From an uncultured Coriobacteriales bacterium (GTDB lineage: Bacteria > Actinomycetota > Coriobacteriia > Coriobacteriales > UMGS124): a stretch of 64,000 bases of DNA. A model generated the notes under the pieces. The model saw only the letters and a program-made list of their open reading frames with translations, was not told the origin of the DNA and did no database searches. This document shows, one piece after another, positions 59,923-64,000 of the stretch; within the stretch, counting starts at the first letter, position 1; every line of letters starts with the position of its first letter. The position numbers and the translations under genes were made by a program. The DNA lies in contig CAKUAI010000004.1 in the NCBI GenBank assembly GCA_934636245.1, positions 124,001-188,000 on the forward strand, read 5' to 3'.

Positions 59923-62550
59923 CTAGTTACCGGCCGTGAAAAGCTCGCGGGCGAGCTTCAGGGCCTCGTCGATGCCTGCGGCGTCTTTGCCGCCGGCCTG
60001 GGCCATCTGGGGACGACCGCCGCCACCGCCCTTGATGGCGTGGGAGATGGTCTTGATGACCTTGCCGGCGTTGAAGCCCGCCTCAACGGCCTCGTCGCTG
60101 CCTGCAGCGAGCAGGATGGGGGCGCCGGACTCGTTGACGCTGGCGAAGACGCAGGCGCCGGGAGCAGAGAGCTTGCCGCGCACGAGGTCCCACTCGCTGC
60201 GCAGGCCCTCGGCGTCGAGACCGTCGAAACGGGCGACGCACACGGGGTAGCCAGCGTCGATCACGCCGGCGAGCGCCTCGTCGACCATGGCGGCCACAGA
60301 GGCGGCCTTGGCCTTCTTCTCGGCGTCCTCGAACTGCTTGATGGTGGCAAGGTTGTCCTCGACGCGCTTCACGACCTCGCCGGGAGCGACCTTGAGCAGG
60401 TCGGCGGCAGCCTTGAGGCTGGCCTGCTGCTCGTTGAGGAAGGCAAGGGCGTCGAAGGAGGTCACAGCCTCGATGCGGCGCACGTTGGCCGCGACGGAGC
60501 CCTCGGAGACGATCTTGACCAGACCGCACTCGGCGGAGTTGGCCACATGCGTGCCGCCGCACAGCTCGCGGGAGAAGCCCTCGACGTCGACGACGCGCAC
60601 CTCGGAGCCGTACTTCTCACCGAAGAGCGCGGTGGCGCCGCTGGCACGGGCCTCGTCGATGCTCATGACGCGGGTGGTCACGGGCAGGGCGGCCATGATC
60701 TTCTCGTTGGCGATGCGCTCGACCTCGGCAAGCTCGGCGGCGCTCACAGCCTGGAAGTGCGTGAAGTCAAAGCGCAGGCGCGAAGGCTCCACAAGCGAGC
60801 CTGCCTGGTTGACATGGGTGCCGAGCACCTGGCGCAGGGCGGCGTGCAGGATGTGCGTGGCGGTGTGGTTGCGGGAGATGCGGGCGCGGGCCATCGTGTC
60901 GATGGCGGCAGTGCACTCGTCACCTGCGTTGACGGTGCCGCTGAGCACCTGGCAGTGATGGACGGTGAGGACCTTCTCGGCATAGGTGGTGCCCAGGACC
61001 TGGAGCTTGAAGCCGTCGGCCTCGATGAAGCCGGTGTCGCCGCACTGGCCACCCTTCTCAGCGTAGAAGGGGGTGCGCTCGAGCAGGACGTCGACCTTGT
61101 CGCCGGCGCTTGCGCTCTCGACGCTCTTCTCGTCGGCAACGAGGGCGCGTACGACGGTCTCGCAGGAGTCCTCGGTGTAGCCCACGAACTCGTCGGACTT
61201 GAACTTGTCGGCAAGGGCAACCCACACGGTGTCGAACTTGCCCCACACGACGTCCTTCACCTGGGAGCGGGCACGCTGACGCTGGGCGTCCATCTCGACC
61301 TTGAAGCCCTCGAGGTCGACGGTGTGGCCGGCAGCCTCGGCGATCTCGACCGTGAGGTCGATCGGGAAGCCGTAGGTGTCGTGCAGCTTGAAGGCGATGG
61401 CGCCGGGCACCCGGGCGCCGGCCTCGAGGTCGGCAAGGACCTCGTCGAGGTAGGACTGGCCGGTGCGCAGCGTCGAGGAGAAGCGCTCCTCCTCAGACTT
61501 GACGATACGGTGGATGAGCTCGGAGTTCTGCACAATCTCGGGATAGGCCGAACCCATCGCGGAGATGACCTCGTCGATGTAGTTGGCCATGAAGGTGCCC
61601 TCGACGCCGAGCATGCGCGCATGGTAGACGGCGCGGCGCAACAGGCGGCGAAGGACGTAGCCGCGGCCCTCGTTGGAGGGCAGGATGCCGTCGCCGATCA
61701 TGAACGTGACGGCGCGGGAGTGGTCGGCAAGGATGCGCAGGCTCATGTCAGACTTGGGATCCTCGCCGTACTTCTTGCCGGTGAGGTGCTCGCCCAGCTC
61801 AATGAGGCCGTGCATGAGGTCGCCGTCGTAGTTGGCCGACTTGCCCTGCATGATGGCCGTGATGCGCTCCAGGCCCATGCCCGTGTCGATGTTGCGGTGG
61901 GGCAGCTCAGGCATGGAGCCGTCCTCCTGGCGGTCGTACTGGGTGAACACGAGGTTCCAGAACTCCAGGTAGCGGTCGCAATCGCAACCGGGCGCGCAGT
62001 CGGGGCTGTCGCAGCCGACCTCAGGGCCCTGGTCGTAGTAGATCTCCGAGCACGGGCCGCAAGGACCGGTGGGGCCAGCGGCCCAGAAGTTGTCGTCCTC
62101 GCCCAGGCGGGAGATGTGCTCCTCGGGCACGCCGAGGCTCCTCCAGATGTCATGGGCGTCGTCGTCATCGGTGAAGATGGTGAAGTAGAGCTTGTCGAGC
62201 GGCAGGCCCAGGTACTTGGGCGAGGTGATGAACTCGAAGGCCCACTCGCAGGCCTGGCGCTTGGTGTAGCCGCCGAAGCCGAAGTTGCCCAGCATCTCGA
62301 AGAAGGAGAGGTGGCGACCGTCCTTGCCGATGTTGTCGATGTCATTGGTGCGCAGGCACTTCTGGCAAGAGCAGGCACCGATCTCGGCCATGGTCTTCTT
62401 GCCGAGGTAGTACTGCTTGAACTGGTTCATGCCTGCGTTGGAGAGCAGCAGCGACGGGTCGTCGGGAATGAGCGACGACGACTGGACGCGGCGGCAGCCC
62501 TTCTCTTCGAAGAAGGACAGGAAGAGCTCGCGAATCTCGGCGGACTTCAA
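59923..62550 (-). CDS. alaS: Alanine--tRNA ligase
   Basis: 875 aa class II synthetase. It starts MKSAEIRELFLSFFEEKG; the aminoacylation core includes SFFEMLGNFGFGGY and AAGPTGPCGPCSEIYY, and the editing domain has HTATHILHAALR with CGGTHV zinc/editing residues. The C-Ala domain ends with a glycine-rich GGGGGRPQMAQAGG. The region CDSPDCAPGCDCDRY is a cysteine-containing insertion typical of many AlaS zinc sites. Complete and in operon with ruvX. Confidence 0.98.
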   Translation of the reverse strand: MKSAEIRELFLSFFEEKGCRRVQSSSLIPDDPSLLLSNAGMNQFKQYYLGKKTMAEIGACSCQKCLRTNDIDNIGKDGRHLSFFEMLGNFGFGGYTKRQACEWAFEFITSPKYLGLPLDKLYFTIFTDDDDAHDIWRSLGVPEEHISRLGEDDNFWAAGPTGPCGPCSEIYYDQGPEVGCDSPDCAPGCDCDRYLEFWNLVFTQYDRQEDGSMPELPHRNIDTGMGLERITAIMQGKSANYDGDLMHGLIELGEHLTGKKYGEDPKSDMSLRILADHSRAVTFMIGDGILPSNEGRGYVLRRLLRRAVYHARMLGVEGTFMANYIDEVISAMGSAYPEIVQNSELIHRIVKSEEERFSSTLRTGQSYLDEVLADLEAGARVPGAIAFKLHDTYGFPIDLTVEIAEAAGHTVDLEGFKVEMDAQRQRARSQVKDVVWGKFDTVWVALADKFKSDEFVGYTEDSCETVVRALVADEKSVESASAGDKVDVLLERTPFYAEKGGQCGDTGFIEADGFKLQVLGTTYAEKVLTVHHCQVLSGTVNAGDECTAAIDTMARARISRNHTATHILHAALRQVLGTHVNQAGSLVEPSRLRFDFTHFQAVSAAELAEVERIANEKIMAALPVTTRVMSIDEARASGATALFGEKYGSEVRVVDVEGFSRELCGGTHVANSAECGLVKIVSEGSVAANVRRIEAVTSFDALAFLNEQQASLKAAADLLKVAPGEVVKRVEDNLATIKQFEDAEKKAKAASVAAMVDEALAGVIDAGYPVCVARFDGLDAEGLRSEWDLVRGKLSAPGACVFASVNESGAPILLAAGSDEAVEAGFNAGKVIKTISHAIKGGGGGRPQMAQAGGKDAAGIDEALKLARELFTAGN

Positions 62551-62611
62551 GGGAAACTCCTTTGCTTACACGGTAGCGGCGTGTGGCCGACAAATCACAG
62601 ATTGACGTATC

Positions 62612-63394
62612 TTACGCCGAAGGGTCGATATCTTTGCGCATGCGTTCAAGCGTCTTGTGCAAAAGCCTTGAAACCTGCACCTGACTCATGCCCATGCGCT
62701 CCGCAATCTGGGACTGAGTGAGCCCCTCGACGAAGCGCATCTCGACAAGGGCGCGCTCATTGGGCTCGAGCTTGGCAAGCGCCCCGGAGAGGACCATCTT
62801 GTCGTCGAGCGAGGCGAGGTCGGTGTCGACGGTGCCGAAGCGGTCGATGATCGAGGGCGCGTCGTCGTCGCCAGAACCGGGGGACTCCAGAGGCACGCTC
62901 GCGTAGGCCTCGGAAGACTCCATGGCCTCGAGCACCTCGTCGACGGAAACGTCCAGGTAGTTGGCAATCTCCTCGACGGAGGGCGTGCGCTGGTTGCGCT
63001 GGGTGAGGGCCTCGTTGGCCTGGTTCACCTTTGCAGAGAGCTCCTGCAGGCGGCGCGGCACGCGTACCGACCAGCCCTTGTCGCGGAAGTGGCGCTTGAT
63101 TTCGCCGAGAATGGTGGGCGTGGCATACGTCGTGAACTCAAGGCCGCGCTCCGGCTCGAAGCGGTCAATTGCCTTGATGAGGCCGATGGTACCAACCTGC
63201 ACGAGGTCGTCGAGCGGCTCGCCGCGGTTTGCGAACTTCGCGGCAAGGAAGCGCACGAGGTTGAGATGGTTGACGATGAGCTGGTCGCGCGCCGCCATGT
63301 CGCCCTTGTCCTTGTATCGGGCGAAGAGCTCACGGGTGCGCTCCTTGTCCCAGGCGAGCTTGTGGGATCCCCTTGAATCAGCGGCCATTGGCAT
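62612..63394 (-). CDS. RNA polymerase sigma factor, SigB/SigF/SigG subfamily
   Basis: 260 aa group 3 sigma factor. Region 2 (DQLIVNHLNLVRFLAAKFA, VQVGTIGLIKAIDRFE, FTTYATPTILGEIKRHFRD) recognises -10 elements; region 3 (VPRRLQELSAKV, TPSVEEIANYLDVS) and region 4 (LTQSQIAERMGMSQVQVSRLL) follow. Region 1.1 is absent, as in stress and sporulation sigma factors. Its 5' end overlaps the RsbW-like gene by 17 bases; ATG 63388 is an alternative start and open sequence to 63667 is rejected. The actinobacterial SigF/SigB type usually drives stress genes; no target promoters can be called here. Confidence 0.94.
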   Translation of the reverse strand: MPMAADSRGSHKLAWDKERTRELFARYKDKGDMAARDQLIVNHLNLVRFLAAKFANRGEPLDDLVQVGTIGLIKAIDRFEPERGLEFTTYATPTILGEIKRHFRDKGWSVRVPRRLQELSAKVNQANEALTQRNQRTPSVEEIANYLDVSVDEVLEAMESSEAYASVPLESPGSGDDDAPSIIDRFGTVDTDLASLDDKMVLSGALAKLEPNERALVEMRFVEGLTQSQIAERMGMSQVQVSRLLHKTLERMRKDIDPSA

Positions 63395-63785
63395 CCCCGG
63401 CTTCTTTTTCGAGGTGAAGGGTGATGTCGGGCTCGTCGGAAATCTCATAGACGTCGCACATGGCCTGCAGGATAAGCGCCGAGTAGGCAAGCGCGGGCTC
63501 GTCGGGGTCGTCGGCACGCCAGTCATGGCCGAGCACGAAATCCATCGAGAGACGGCGGCCCGACACGGCAAAGCGAATCGAGAGACGCTCGCCGGGGTTC
63601 GTGGCAAGCGAGTAGATGAAGGCCTCCTCGGCGGCCATGCGCACGTCGTCGACTTCCTCGATGCCAAACCCGGCCAAGGTGGCGAGGTTGGCAGCGGTCA
63701 TGCGCACGACGCGCGCATAGTCACCCTGCGCAGGTACTTCCAGGGCCGTCAACTCGGTTTCTACACTGTGCTTGGAATCAGTCAT
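63378..63785 (-). CDS. RsbW/SpoIIAB-like anti-sigma protein with degenerate ATP site
   Basis: 135 aa with the length and placement of an RsbW-type anti-sigma factor, overlapping the start of the SigB/SigF-like gene. The N-box region reads DDVRMAAEEAFIYS: the glutamate (E54) is present but the usual asparagine is Y58, and no DxGxG (G1) or GLG (G2) box follows. It therefore probably cannot use ATP as kinase, unless the fold is rearranged. It may bind the sigma factor without phosphorylating a RsbV partner, or regulate differently. GAGGAG precedes the ATG. Confidence 0.75.
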   Translation of the reverse strand: MTDSKHSVETELTALEVPAQGDYARVVRMTAANLATLAGFGIEEVDDVRMAAEEAFIYSLATNPGERLSIRFAVSGRRLSMDFVLGHDWRADDPDEPALAYSALILQAMCDVYEISDEPDITLHLEKEAGDANGR

Positions 63786-63800
63786 GATGCTCCTCGGGCC

Positions 63801-64000
63801 TTAATCGTTGTCAGGATAGGTGAAGTAGCCGGCTTCCTTGCGTGCAACCTCGATCTGAGGAACTGCCTCGAGCGGCTCGTCGCAAGACGTCTGCGCGTCG
63901 GCGTCGGAATCGCAGACAAGCCCGTCGGCCGCATCGGCCTCGCGGCTTGCATGCCCGCCTTCGGAGAGACCCTCGGCGCGATGCCCCAGGCGACGCCCGA
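63801..64000 (-). CDS. 3' end of an unidentified gene (runs off the window)
   Basis: An open frame enters from the right edge and ends at a TAA (63801-63803), 15 bases before the RsbW-like start, so it is probably in the same operon. The 66 visible residues are alanine- and aspartate-rich and end in EAGYFTYPDND; no domain is recognisable. It does not look like the C-terminus of an RsbV anti-anti-sigma factor, but that cannot be decided from this piece. Confidence 0.6.
   Translation of the reverse strand, partial: GRRLGHRAEGLSEGGHASREADAADGLVCDSDADAQTSCDEPLEAVPQIEVARKEAGYFTYPDND

Noticed and set aside
59845..62721. A 958-residue open frame on the plus strand opposite alaS
   Set aside because: It is the shadow of a GC-rich coding strand: the protein is valine/glycine/aspartate-rich and shows no domain, while alaS on the other strand has every family motif.
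63395..63667. A 91-residue N-terminal extension of the sigma factor
   Set aside because: It lies antiphase within the RsbW-like gene, is arginine/serine/proline-rich and precedes the normal region 2 start.

Overview
The window is a continuous stretch of high-GC chromosomal core genome from an anaerobic actinobacterium. The best fit is the class Coriobacteriia (Collinsella/Olsenella-like); this is an inference from gene order and protein style, not from a marker gene. Several neighbourhoods follow actinobacterial order: lexA / LysM protein / nrdR, an FHA protein followed by a MerR regulator (as garA-Rv1828 in Mycobacterium and odhI-ftsR in Corynebacterium), and ftsK ... pgsA-cinA - recA - recX. 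Indolepyruvate:ferredoxin oxidoreductase points to anaerobic amino-acid metabolism. I see no prophage, insertion sequence, CRISPR array or rRNA.

Layout. Bases 1-15.5 kb, plus strand: a DUF512 radical-SAM-like protein, der, plsY, gpsA, rpe, a cysteine desulfurase, a PHP phosphatase, a Nif3-like protein, a zinc-ribbon coiled-coil protein, rny, an uncharacterised GHKL ATPase, miaB, miaA and hflX. A bidirectional terminator then faces lexA. 15.6-17.3 kb: lexA diverges from a small membrane LysM protein and nrdR over a region with two LexA-type operators, so it looks like an SOS control point. 17.6-27.2 kb, minus strand: iorA-iorB, three paralogous secreted NlpC/P60 hydrolases, the MerR and FHA regulators, a DD-carboxypeptidase and a CDP-alcohol phosphatidyltransferase. 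27.4-39.4 kb, minus strand: tRNA-Pro(GGG), recX, recA, a PgsA-CinA fusion, rimO, yajQ, rodZ, ftsK and RNase J. 39.6-47.2 kb, minus strand: dapB, pnp, rpsO, mtaB (carrying two palindromic repeat elements in frame), dnaJ and a second, membrane-anchored DnaJ. 47.3-53.4 kb, minus strand: hemW, dusB, lepA, rpsT and cca. murB stands alone on the plus strand at 53.5-54.6 kb. 54.7-64 kb, minus strand: efp, an M24 aminopeptidase, aroK, a prepilin peptidase, a YqeG phosphatase, mltG, ruvX, alaS, a SigB/SigF-type sigma factor, an RsbW-like protein lacking its expected ATP-site residues, and the 3' end of an unknown gene.

Themes. RNA turnover is well represented (RNase Y, RNase J, PNPase), as are RNA and ribosome modification (MiaA, MiaB, MtaB, RimO, DusB, CCA-adding enzyme, HflX, Der, EF-P, LepA), envelope growth (PlsY, GpsA, MurB, MltG, RodZ, FtsK, DD-carboxypeptidase, NlpC/P60) and DNA-damage response (LexA, RecA, RecX, NrdR). 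The least ordinary items are the paired palindromic elements inside mtaB, the membrane-anchored DnaJ, the GHKL protein overlapping the end of rny, the PgsA-CinA fusion, the likely SOS division inhibitor beside lexA, and the RsbW-like protein.
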